A DNA stretch of 10,527 nt from Actinomycetes bacterium (lineage in GTDB: Bacteria; Actinomycetota; Acidimicrobiia; Acidimicrobiales; Palsa-688). Positions 1-6,534 of the stretch are shown here, piece by piece. How positions within the stretch are numbered: the first letter of the stretch is position 1; every line of letters begins with the position of its first letter. The translations under genes and the position numbers were made by a program. The stretch covers positions 1 through 10,527 of the forward strand of contig JAKAXN010000132.1 of the NCBI GenBank assembly GCA_021816565.1, written 5' to 3'. The notes below the pieces were generated by a model. The model saw only the letters and a program-made list of their open reading frames with translations. It was not told the origin of the DNA and did not search any database.

Positions 1-1
1 C

Positions 2-253
2 AAGCCCATCGTCGGCATCGCCTCCACCCCCGACGGCCACGGCTACTGGCTGGTCGCCTCCGACGGCGGCATCTTCAGCTTCGGCGACGCCGGCTTCCAC
101 GGATCCACCGGCGGCATCACCCTGGCCAAGCCGGTGGTCGGCATGGCCTCCACCCCCGACGGCCACGGCTACTGGCTGGTCGCCTCCGACGGCGGCATCT
201 TCAGCTTCGGCGACGCCGGCTTCCACGGATCGGCCGTCGACTTCGACGCAGCC
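2..253 (+). repeat. Two 126-bp in-frame tandem repeats in the CAP-protein gene
   Basis: The unit is 126 bp (42 codons). Positions 11-105 and 137-231 differ at one base by eye (C19 versus G145, Ile versus Met). A third, diverged copy of the protein motif lies at about 266-343 and caps the array. More copies probably lie to the left of the window. The identity is much higher than the protein fold would require, so recent duplication or gene conversion is likely. Confidence 0.9.
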
Positions 254-961
254 GGCGCGGCCCGGTCGGTGGGGATCATGGCCGTCGGCTCCGGCTACTG
301 GATCCCCGACAACATGGGCCAGGTCGACAGCCTGGGCGCCCCCACCGCACCCTCGCCGGCCACCCCGATAGTCAACACCGTGGCCCCGGCCGCGGTGAAC
401 CCCCTGCCGGCCTGGGAGAACCCGGCGGTATCGGTGGACGCCTCGAGCGCCCAGAAGCAGGCGTGCTGGGTCACCAACCCCGACGTGGCCGCCTGCAACG
501 CCGCGGCGCTGGCCGACATCAACCGGGCCCGGGCCGCCGAGGGGCTCGGCCCGCTGTCGCTCCCGGCCGACTTCTACTCCCTCAGCACCTCGGGGCAGCT
601 CCTGGCCGTGGCCAACGCCGAACGGACCAGCCGGGGCCTGCCGGCCATGGGCGAGAACCCGGTGCTCGACACCCTGGCCGCGGCCGGGGCCCTGGCCGGC
701 GTGGACCCGACCGGGCCGTCGGGCTACACCTGGGGCTCGAACATCGCCTGGGGCGACCCGACCCCGCTGGCCGCCGACTTCGGTTGGATGTACGACGACG
801 GCCCGAACAGCCCGAACATCGACTGCCCGACCGCCGGTTCGGCCGGCTGCTGGGGCCACCGAAAGAACATCCTGGCCCCCTGGGGCGGGGCGGCCGGCGC
901 CTCGGTGTACGTCAACAACGGCACCGTCCAGCTGACGGAGCTGTTCGTCCAGAACTACTGA
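2..961 (+). CDS. Secreted repeat protein with C-terminal CAP (SCP/PR-1-like) domain, 5' partial
   Basis: The open frame enters from the left edge with no start in view; 319 residues remain. It begins with two nearly identical 42-residue units carrying GYWLVASDGGIFSFGDAGF, then a degenerate third unit (SVGIMAV, GSGYWIPDN), a Pro/Ala/Val-rich linker, and a CAP-like domain from about nucleotide 455 to the end. The domain shows an INRARAAEGLGPL helix, SNIAWG, and a Cys-Trp-Gly-His-Arg-Lys-Asn-Ile-Leu segment like the H-R-x-N-I-L of bacterial SCP proteins. Four cysteines (QAC, AAC, IDC, AGC) could form disulfides, which suits export. Repeats of this kind are common in large surface or secreted actinobacterial proteins, and I infer a propeller-like fold. 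No signal peptide can be seen because the N-terminus is missing. Substrate and activity are unknown. An in-frame GTG at 134 is not a credible start, since it lies inside repeat 2. Confidence 0.88.
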   Translation, partial: KPIVGIASTPDGHGYWLVASDGGIFSFGDAGFHGSTGGITLAKPVVGMASTPDGHGYWLVASDGGIFSFGDAGFHGSAVDFDAAGAARSVGIMAVGSGYWIPDNMGQVDSLGAPTAPSPATPIVNTVAPAAVNPLPAWENPAVSVDASSAQKQACWVTNPDVAACNAAALADINRARAAEGLGPLSLPADFYSLSTSGQLLAVANAERTSRGLPAMGENPVLDTLAAAGALAGVDPTGPSGYTWGSNIAWGDPTPLAADFGWMYDDGPNSPNIDCPTAGSAGCWGHRKNILAPWGGAAGASVYVNNGTVQLTELFVQNY

Positions 962-980
962 GCGTTGACCGGCCGAACGG

Positions 981-995
981 CGGGAGCCTCTCCCG
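981..995 (+). terminator. Possible hairpin terminator after the CAP-protein gene
   Basis: CGGGAG-CCT-CTCCCG forms a perfect 6-bp stem with a 3-nt loop 20 nt after the stop codon, followed by a mildly T-containing stretch (GTGATTCGTCT) but no true U-run. It could end the CAP transcript before the ispH promoter. In DNA this rich in GC, such stems also arise by chance. Confidence 0.35.
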
Positions 996-1023
996 GTGAT
1001 TCGTCTAGCCCGGGCCTCGCCGG

Positions 1024-1029
1024 TACCCT
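1024..1029 (+). promoter_or_regulatory. -10 box (TACCCT) of a probable leaderless ispH promoter
   Basis: TACCCT fits the actinobacterial TANNNT consensus and lies 7 nt before the ispH ATG, which puts the expected transcription start at or next to the ATG. No Shine-Dalgarno precedes the ATG. No convincing -35 hexamer is seen at 17-18 nt spacing. The same arrangement precedes three other genes in the window, which raises confidence. Confidence 0.6.
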
Positions 1030-1036
1030 CGAACCG

Positions 1037-2089
1037 ATGGAGAAAGTCGAGCGGGTGCTCCTGGCCTCCCCGAGAGGCTTCTGCGCGGGCGTCGAGATGG
1101 CCATCAAGTCGCTGGCGTGGATGACCCGGGTGTTCGAGCCGCCCGTGTACTGCTACCACGAGATCGTCCACAACCAGGTCGTCGTCGACCGCTTCAAGGA
1201 GATGGGCGTGGTCTTCGTGGACAGCCTGGACGAGGTGCCCGAGGGCGCCCCGCTCATGCTGTCGGCCCACGGCTCCCCGCCCGAACTGGTCGAGGCCGCC
1301 CAGGCCCGGGGCGGGGCGGTCGTCAACGCGGTGTGCCCCCTGGTGCGCAAGGTCCACCACGAGGTGAAGATGCGGGCCAAGAAGGGCTACAGCATCGTCT
1401 ACGTGGGCCACGAGGGCCACCAGGAGGCCATCGGCACCGCCGCGGTGGCCCCCGGGGCGGTGCATCGGATCGAGCACCTGGACGAGCTGGAGGCCCTGGC
1501 GGACCCGGAGGGTCCGGTGGCCTTCCTGGCCCAGACCACCCTGGCGGTGGACGAGTGGAAGGCCCTGCTCGAGGCGGCCAAGCGGCGCTGGCCGGACCTG
1601 TGGGTGCCGGGCAGCTCCGACCTGTGCTTCGCCACCACCAACCGGCAGGCCGCCCTGAAGGCCATCGCCGAGCGCTGCGACGCCGTGGTGGTCATCGGCT
1701 CGGCCACCTCGTCCAACACCCTGGCCCTGGAGCGCACCGCCCGGGCCGCCGGCTGCCCGACCGTGCTACGGGTGGACGATCCCTCCGAGCTGCCCGAGGA
1801 CCTGTCGGGCACGATCGGGGTGATCGCCGGCGCCTCCGCCCCGGAGGAGATCGTCCAGGCGGTGGTGGAGCACCTCCACCCGGCCCTGGGCGTGGAGGAG
1901 ATCCGGGCGGTGGACGAGGACGAGTACTTCCCGCTGCCGCGGGAGCTGCGCGACTCGGTGCGCCAGCTCTCGGCGCTGGCCGCCGTGGCCGGGCTGGCCC
2001 CCGGCGCCGATCCCACCGCCGGCGGCGAAGCCGTCCCCGACGACCGGGCCATGTCGGCCTCGATGGCCCTGGCCGGGATCACCCACTAG
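1037..2089 (+). CDS. ispH: 4-hydroxy-3-methylbut-2-enyl diphosphate reductase (IspH/LytB)
   Basis: It performs the last step of the non-mevalonate (MEP) pathway, reductive dehydroxylation of HMBPP to IPP and DMAPP, in the cytosol. The three cysteines that hold the Fe-S cluster are at residues 16 (RGFCAGV), 100 (NAVCPLVRKVH) and 197 (SDLCFATTNRQ). Further family marks are HEIVHN (41-46), SAHGS, the actinobacterial-style GHEGHQEAIGT (124-134), the AQTT segment (165-168) and the substrate-binding ATSSNT (223-228). At 350 residues it is longer than the usual 310-330; the excess is a low-complexity tail after the PLPRELRD segment (about 307-350). The ATG at 1037 is chosen because homologues begin close to the RGFCAGV motif and because of the -10 box 7 nt upstream. 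An in-frame TTG at 965 would add 24 unlikely residues. The gene converges on plsC. Confidence 0.96.
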   Translation: MEKVERVLLASPRGFCAGVEMAIKSLAWMTRVFEPPVYCYHEIVHNQVVVDRFKEMGVVFVDSLDEVPEGAPLMLSAHGSPPELVEAAQARGGAVVNAVCPLVRKVHHEVKMRAKKGYSIVYVGHEGHQEAIGTAAVAPGAVHRIEHLDELEALADPEGPVAFLAQTTLAVDEWKALLEAAKRRWPDLWVPGSSDLCFATTNRQAALKAIAERCDAVVVIGSATSSNTLALERTARAAGCPTVLRVDDPSELPEDLSGTIGVIAGASAPEEIVQAVVEHLHPALGVEEIRAVDEDEYFPLPRELRDSVRQLSALAAVAGLAPGADPTAGGEAVPDDRAMSASMALAGITH

Positions 2090-2091
2090 CG

Positions 2092-2113
2092 GCCGACCCC
2101 TGACCGGTCCGGC
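2092..2113. terminator. Possible shared hairpin between convergent ispH and plsC
   Basis: GCCGACC (2092-2098) can pair with GGTCCGGC (2106-2113), leaving one bulged C and a 7-nt loop. It fills most of the 27-bp gap between two convergent stop codons, where a two-way terminator is expected. There is no U-tract on either strand, so the call rests on position and pairing only. Confidence 0.35.
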
Positions 2114-2116
2114 GGC

Positions 2117-2773
2117 TCAGCCCCGGCCGGCCTGGCGCAGCGCCCGGTCGAACAGCGCCTGCAGGTCCACGCTCAGCTGGGCGGTCATGTCGGTCACCGT
2201 CCGGCGGGCCAGCCGGCCGCCCTCGCCCCGGGCGGGCGGGTGGATGGGGTCACCCACCACCATCACCACCTTGACCGGCGAGACCCGCTTGCTGCCCTTG
2301 GGCATGGCCCACTCGCTGCCGCCGATGCCGACCGGCACCACCGGCACGCCGGCCCGGGCGGCCACGAACGCCGCCCCCTCGAACAGGGGGTGCAGCCGGG
2401 GTCCGCTCTGGCGGGTGCCCTCCGGGAACAGCACCACCGGCTCGCCGGCCCGTACCGCCTCCTCGCAGCGCCTCAGGGCCTCCCGGTCGGGGGTGCCCCG
2501 GTGCACCGGGAACGCGCCGAGGGAGCTGAAGAGAACGCCCGACCAGCGGTACTTCCACAGGCTGTCCTTGCCCATGAAGCGGATCCGCCGCCGGGTCAGG
2601 CAGCCGGCCAGGAGGGTGTCGATGTTCGAGCGGTGGACCGGGGCGATGACGTAGGCCCCGGTGCGGGGGAGCTTGTCGCGGTCGCGGATCTCGACCCGCC
2701 AGTAGAGACGGCAGACCAGCTCCACCAGACCTCTGGCGATGGCGTACCAGATCAGGGACAGACGCTGCTTCAC
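2117..2773 (-). CDS. plsC: 1-acyl-sn-glycerol-3-phosphate acyltransferase (PlsC family)
   Basis: Acylates lysophosphatidic acid to phosphatidic acid at the membrane. The HX4D catalytic motif is HRSNID (His47, Asp52), the substrate-binding block is FPEGTR (116-121), and a PVVPVGI strand (144-150) follows as in the family. The hydrophobic N-terminal segment (about residues 6-24) probably anchors the protein to the membrane. At 218 residues it has normal length. The GTG at 2773 is preferred because GGAGGAG ends 2 nt before it and because it overlaps the cmk stop as GTGA, the same junction as four others upstream. It is the last gene of the operon. Specificity within the PlsC/PlsB superfamily cannot be fixed from sequence; another acyl acceptor is possible. 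Confidence 0.93.
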   Translation of the reverse strand: MKQRLSLIWYAIARGLVELVCRLYWRVEIRDRDKLPRTGAYVIAPVHRSNIDTLLAGCLTRRRIRFMGKDSLWKYRWSGVLFSSLGAFPVHRGTPDREALRRCEEAVRAGEPVVLFPEGTRQSGPRLHPLFEGAAFVAARAGVPVVPVGIGGSEWAMPKGSKRVSPVKVVMVVGDPIHPPARGEGGRLARRTVTDMTAQLSVDLQALFDRALRQAGRG

Positions 2774-3414
2774 TTCTCCTCCGGTATCCGCTCGGCCACC
2801 AGGGCCAGGACGTGCTCGACCACCTGGTCGGCACCCAGGTCGGTGGTGTCCACCTGGACGGCGTCGCCGGCCGCGCTGAGCGGCGACGCCGCCCGGGTGG
2901 AGTCGATCCGGTCCCGCCGGGCCAGGTCGGCGGCGACCTCGTCGTACTGGCGGTCGAGCATCTCCTTGGAACGCCGCTCGGCCCGGGCGTCCTCGCTGGC
3001 GGTCAGGAACACCTTGAGCGGGGCGTGGGGGAACACCACCGTGCCGATGTCCCGTCCCTCCACCACCCCGCCGCCGTGGGCCTCGGCCCACTCCCGCTGG
3101 CGCAGCACCAGCTCATGGCGCACCGCCGGGTTGGCGGCCACCACGCTGACCGCCCTGGTCACCTCCGGCCCGCGGATCTCGACGGTGGCATCGGTGCCGT
3201 TGACCGTCACCCGCTCCTCCACCTGCAGGTCCATCTGGCGGGTGAGCTCGGCCACGGTGTCGGCGTCGTCGGGATCGATCCCCCGCCGGATGGCCTCGAA
3301 CGCCACCGCCCGGTACATGGCACCGGTGTCGAGGTAGTCCAGCCCGAGGCGGGCGGCGACCCGGCGGGCCACCGTGGACTTGCCCGACCCGGCCGGACCG
3401 TCGATGGCTATCAC
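2770..3414 (-). CDS. cmk: Cytidylate kinase
   Basis: Phosphorylates CMP and dCMP with ATP to the diphosphates, feeding RNA, DNA and CDP-lipid synthesis. The P-loop GPAGSGKST is at residues 6-14, followed by DTGAMYRAV, the CMP-site EGRDIGTVVFP, and the ARRDRIDSTRAASPL lid and NMP region. Length is 214 residues. The start is debatable. GTG at 3414 gives a protein beginning like many homologues (MIAIDGPAGSGKST) and overlaps the aroA stop as GTGA, but has no Shine-Dalgarno. TTG at 3429 adds five residues and has GAGGAGG 10 nt upstream, although those bases also encode the Glu-Glu-Asp of the aroA C-terminus. I favour the GTG because tyrA and aroA are also coupled without a clear Shine-Dalgarno. 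Product is certain; start is about 60:40. Confidence 0.94.
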   Translation of the reverse strand: MIAIDGPAGSGKSTVARRVAARLGLDYLDTGAMYRAVAFEAIRRGIDPDDADTVAELTRQMDLQVEERVTVNGTDATVEIRGPEVTRAVSVVAANPAVRHELVLRQREWAEAHGGGVVEGRDIGTVVFPHAPLKVFLTASEDARAERRSKEMLDRQYDEVAADLARRDRIDSTRAASPLSAAGDAVQVDTTDLGADQVVEHVLALVAERIPEEK

Positions 3415-4697
3415 TCGGACGGGCGGCAACGGCGTAGATCCTCCTCGAATCCTGGGTAGCTGGTGGCGACCGCCTCCCAGCCGGTGATCTCGACCGGGGC
3501 CGAGGCGGCCAGGGCGGCCACCGCCAGGGCCATGGCCACCCGGTGGTCCCCAGCCGAGTCGATCGTCCCTCCGGCCAGCGGGCGGCCTGCGGACCCGTTG
3601 ACCACCAGTCCGTCGGGCCGCCCCTCCACCTCGGCGCCGACGGCACCCAGGGCACCGACCATGGTGGCGATGCGGTCGCTCTCCTTGACCTTCAACTCGG
3701 CGGCGTCGCGGAAGGTGGTGACACCCGTGGCGGATGCCGCGGCCACCGCCAGCACCGGGATCTCATCGATCAGACCCGGGATCTCGGCGCCGCCGACCTC
3801 GGTGCCGGCCAGCGGGGAGTACCGGGCCCGGATATCGGCGACGGTGGCCACCGGGTCGTGGTGTAGCAGCTCCACGTCGGCGCCCATCCGCTTCAGCACC
3901 TCGACGAAACCGGCCCGCTGCGGACCGACGTAGACGTTCTCCACGGTCAGGTCGCTGCCCGGGGTGATACAGGCCGCCACCACCCAGAATGCCGCCTGCG
4001 ACGGATCGCCGGGCACGGTGAAGCGGGTGGCGTGCAGAGGACCGGGGTGGAGCGTCACCGCTCCCCCGTCGACGTCGACCCGGGCGCCGCAGGCGGCCAG
4101 CATCTGTTCGGTGTGGGCCCGGGTGGGAACCGTCTCCCGGACGGTGGTGGGCCCCGAGGCGCTCAGCCCGGCCAGCAGCACCGCGCTCTTCACCTGGGCG
4201 CTCGGGACCGGCAGCCGGTAGTCGATGCCGGACAGGCGCCCACCGCGGACCACCAGCGGCGGCAGCCGGCCATCCTGGCGGCCGTCGATGCGCGCCCCCA
4301 TGGACCGCAGCGGCTCCACCACCCGGCCCATGGGGCGGCGGGCGATGGAAGCGTCGCCGTGGAGCACGGTGAGGCCGTCGATGCCCGCGGCCCACCCGGC
4401 CAGCAACCGGATTCCGGTCCCGGAGTTGCCCACGTCTATGACCGTCTCGGGCTCGCGGGGCTCCGTGCCGGTGACGTGCACCGTGCCGTCGTCGTCCACG
4501 GCCACGACGGCCCCGAAGGCCTGCACGGCCCGCCGGGTGGCGGTCACGTCGGCCCCGTCGGACAGCCCGGTGATCCGGGAGGTGCCGTCGGCCCGGGCGG
4601 CCAGGAGCAGGGCCCGGTGGGAGATGGACTTGTCACCCGGCACCCGCAGGCTCGCGGACAGCCCGCCCGGCGACGGGTCGACCACCAGGGAGGTCAC
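3411..4697 (-). CDS. aroA: 3-phosphoshikimate 1-carboxyvinyltransferase (EPSP synthase)
   Basis: Sixth step of the shikimate pathway: joins shikimate 3-phosphate and PEP to EPSP. Full length at 428 residues, with the two-domain pattern: GDKSISHR (21-28), GNSGTGIR (90-97), GDASIARRPMGR (114-125), SAQVK (166-170), RAHTE (193-197), LIDEIP with catalytic Asp311 and Glu312, LKVKESDR with Glu339, and GDHRVAM (383-389). Three of the four class II marker motifs are present (GDK, SAQxK, RxHxE); at the NxTR site the sequence reads GPQR (258-261). The GTG start forms a GTGA overlap with the tyrA stop and has no clear Shine-Dalgarno upstream, so translation is probably coupled. It sits next to tyrA, another aromatic pathway gene. 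Confidence 0.97.
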   Translation of the reverse strand: MTSLVVDPSPGGLSASLRVPGDKSISHRALLLAARADGTSRITGLSDGADVTATRRAVQAFGAVVAVDDDGTVHVTGTEPREPETVIDVGNSGTGIRLLAGWAAGIDGLTVLHGDASIARRPMGRVVEPLRSMGARIDGRQDGRLPPLVVRGGRLSGIDYRLPVPSAQVKSAVLLAGLSASGPTTVRETVPTRAHTEQMLAACGARVDVDGGAVTLHPGPLHATRFTVPGDPSQAAFWVVAACITPGSDLTVENVYVGPQRAGFVEVLKRMGADVELLHHDPVATVADIRARYSPLAGTEVGGAEIPGLIDEIPVLAVAAASATGVTTFRDAAELKVKESDRIATMVGALGAVGAEVEGRPDGLVVNGSAGRPLAGGTIDSAGDHRVAMALAVAALAASAPVEITGWEAVATSYPGFEEDLRRCRPSE

Positions 4698-5773
4698 TGG
4701 CCCAGGGGACGGATGGAGCAGCGGTACTCCCGCTCGTGCAGGGCGGCCCGCACCGAGTCGACCGCGGCGGCGTCGATGACCAGCACGAGCACCCCCCGGT
4801 CCCCTTCGGCGCTGTGGGCTATCTCGAGGTCGTAGATGTTGACGGCCATCTCGCCGAGCAGGGTAGTCACGCCGGCCAGGACGCCGGGCCGGTCGGCCAC
4901 GGGGACGCGGACCTCGACGGCGGCGCCGGCGCTCGGCACCCCGGCCGGCAGGTTGACCCGGGCCTGGCGGGCCCGCTCCAGGGTGCGCAGCAGCACCTCC
5001 CGGTCACCGGAGGCGACCACGTCCCGCACCGCGGCCAGGGCGGACAGCAGCCGGTCCAGGACCTCGAGGATGCCGTCGCGGTTCTCCGAGCACACATCGG
5101 GCCAGATCGTGGCCTCACCGGCGGCGATGCGGGTCATGTCCCGGAACCCGCCGGCGGCCAGGCGCAGGAGGGTGGCGTGCTCGAGGGCGGTGTCGGCGGC
5201 CAGGTTCATCAAGGTGGCGGCGGTCAGGTGCGGCACGTGCGACACCAGGGCGACCATGTCGTCGTGGCGGGCGGCCGGCAGCTCCACCACGTTGGCCCCG
5301 AGCTGGCTGACCAGGGAGCGGACCGAGGCGAAAGCCACCGGGTCGGTGTGCGGCTCGGGGGTGAGCACCCAGGTGGCCCCCTGGAACATCTCGGCGTCGG
5401 AGCCGTCCACCCCCTCCTGCTCGGAGCCGGCCATGGGGTGACCGCCGACGAAGCGGGGGTCGGTCACCCGGCCCACCACCGGCCCCTTGACCCCGGCCAC
5501 GTCGGTCACCACGGCCCGGGGATGCGACGCCAGGGCCTCCTCCACGGCTCCGGCCACCGCTCCGGCCGGCACGGCCACGAACACCACCACCGCATCGGGG
5601 TCGCGCCCGCCCCGGTCCACCACCCCGAGCTCGACGGCGCGTTCCTGGCGCCGCCCGTTGGTGTCATAGCCGGTGACAGTCCAGCCCCGGCGGCGCAGAG
5701 CCGCCCCTATGGAGCCGCCGATGAGCCCGGTGCCGACGATCTGGGCCCGGCGTTCAGCGGGTTCGAAGGTCAC
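4694..5773 (-). CDS. tyrA: Prephenate dehydrogenase with C-terminal ACT domain
   Basis: Oxidative decarboxylation of prephenate with NAD(P) on the way to tyrosine. The Rossmann fingerprint GTGLIGGS is at residues 14-21, followed by GGHPMAGSE (110-118), SHVPH (178-182) and GGFRDMTRIA (208-217), all typical of TyrA. A second domain at about residues 286-352 (VRVPVADRPGVLAGVTTLL, then NIYDLEIA) is an ACT fold, which in relatives such as the Bacillus enzyme is linked to amino acid binding, so feedback control by tyrosine or another aromatic amino acid is likely. No chorismate mutase domain is present. The GTG start overlaps the rluB stop as GTGA and no Shine-Dalgarno is seen. An arogenate or dual-specificity enzyme cannot be excluded. 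359 residues, complete. Confidence 0.95.
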   Translation of the reverse strand: MTFEPAERRAQIVGTGLIGGSIGAALRRRGWTVTGYDTNGRRQERAVELGVVDRGGRDPDAVVVFVAVPAGAVAGAVEEALASHPRAVVTDVAGVKGPVVGRVTDPRFVGGHPMAGSEQEGVDGSDAEMFQGATWVLTPEPHTDPVAFASVRSLVSQLGANVVELPAARHDDMVALVSHVPHLTAATLMNLAADTALEHATLLRLAAGGFRDMTRIAAGEATIWPDVCSENRDGILEVLDRLLSALAAVRDVVASGDREVLLRTLERARQARVNLPAGVPSAGAAVEVRVPVADRPGVLAGVTTLLGEMAVNIYDLEIAHSAEGDRGVLVLVIDAAAVDSVRAALHEREYRCSIRPLGQ

Positions 5774-6534
5774 TTGGCGGGGCGGGCACGGGCACGGCCG
5801 GCCAGCCTAGGGGAAGCGGCCGGGGCGGCCGCAGCCCGCTCCAGGGCGCGGACCTCCTCCTGGGTGAGGGGGCGCCACTCCCCCGGTCGCAGGCCACCGG
5901 CCCGCAGCGGACCGAACCGGGTGCGCACCAGCCGGCGGACCGGGTGGCCGACGGCGTCGGCCATGCGCCGAACCTGACGGTTGCGGCCCTCGTGGATGGT
6001 TATGCGCAGCACGTCGGGCCCGACCAGCGACACCCGGGCCGGGGCCGTGCGGCCGTCCTCCAGGTCGACCCCCTGGCGCAGCGCCCGCACCGCGGCCGGC
6101 CGGGGGGCACCCTCGACCGCCGCCAGGTACTCCTTGTCGACCCCGAAGCTCGGGTGGGTCAACCGGTAGGTCAGGTCACCGTCGTTGGTGAGGATCAGCA
6201 GCCCCTCGGTGGCGGCGTCGAGCCGACCGACCGGGTACACCCGCGGCTCGGCGGGAACCAGGTCCACCACGGTTGGACGGCCCTGGGGGTCGGAGGCCGT
6301 TGAGACCACCCCGGCCGGCTTGTTGAGCAGGTAGTACACCAGGCCCGGAGCGGTGGCCACCGCCACCCCGTCCACGGCCACCCGGTCGGTGGCCGGGTCC
6401 ACCCGCCGGCCGAGGACCGCGGTCTGGCCGTTGACCTCCACCCGGCCGTCGGCGATGAGCTCCTCACAGTGACGCCGGCTTCCTATCCCGGCCGCGGCCA
6501 GCACCTTCTGGAGCCGCTCTCCCGCTTCGGTCAC
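5770..6534 (-). CDS. rluB: rRNA pseudouridine synthase, RluB type
   Basis: Isomerises uridine to pseudouridine, in E. coli RluB at U2605 of 23S rRNA. An S4 RNA-binding domain comes first (ERLQKVLAAAGIGSRR, then VEVNG, about residues 6-60). The RsuA/RluB catalytic domain follows with YYLLNKPAGVVST, the GRLDAATEG motif (103-111, catalytic Asp106) and HEGRNRQVRRM (181-191). The last 20 or so residues are Ala/Arg/Pro-rich and basic, probably a flexible RNA-binding tail. The GTG start overlaps the scpB stop as GTGA, with a weak GGGGGA just upstream. The place after scpB is the usual one in Actinobacteria and Firmicutes, which supports RluB over RsuA or RluE. The exact target uridine is inferred from family only. 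Confidence 0.94.
   Translation of the reverse strand: MTEAGERLQKVLAAAGIGSRRHCEELIADGRVEVNGQTAVLGRRVDPATDRVAVDGVAVATAPGLVYYLLNKPAGVVSTASDPQGRPTVVDLVPAEPRVYPVGRLDAATEGLLILTNDGDLTYRLTHPSFGVDKEYLAAVEGAPRPAAVRALRQGVDLEDGRTAPARVSLVGPDVLRITIHEGRNRQVRRMADAVGHPVRRLVRTRFGPLRAGGLRPGEWRPLTQEEVRALERAAAAPAASPRLAGRARARPAK

Noticed and set aside
2..253. Regular direct repeats considered as a CRISPR array.
   Set aside because: The units are 126 bp, contiguous, in frame and encode a known protein repeat; there are no short repeats separated by unique spacers.
2774..3091. The plsC frame stays open upstream into cmk, to 3091.
   Set aside because: The extension is antisense-like Arg/Gly-rich composition inside cmk. 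GTG 2773 has a strong Shine-Dalgarno and fits the family.
2240..3337. Plus-strand open frame of 365 codons with a run of histidines near its start.
   Set aside because: It is a shadow of plsC and cmk. The histidine run comes from CACCACCATCACCACC opposite plsC codons for Val, Met and Gly; it is neither a tag nor a metal site.
4736..5977. Long plus-strand open frame (413 codons) opposite tyrA and the end of rluB.
   Set aside because: It is antisense to genes with complete motifs, is dominated by Gly, His, Val and Arg as expected from the complement of high-GC codons, and shows no family motif or promoter.
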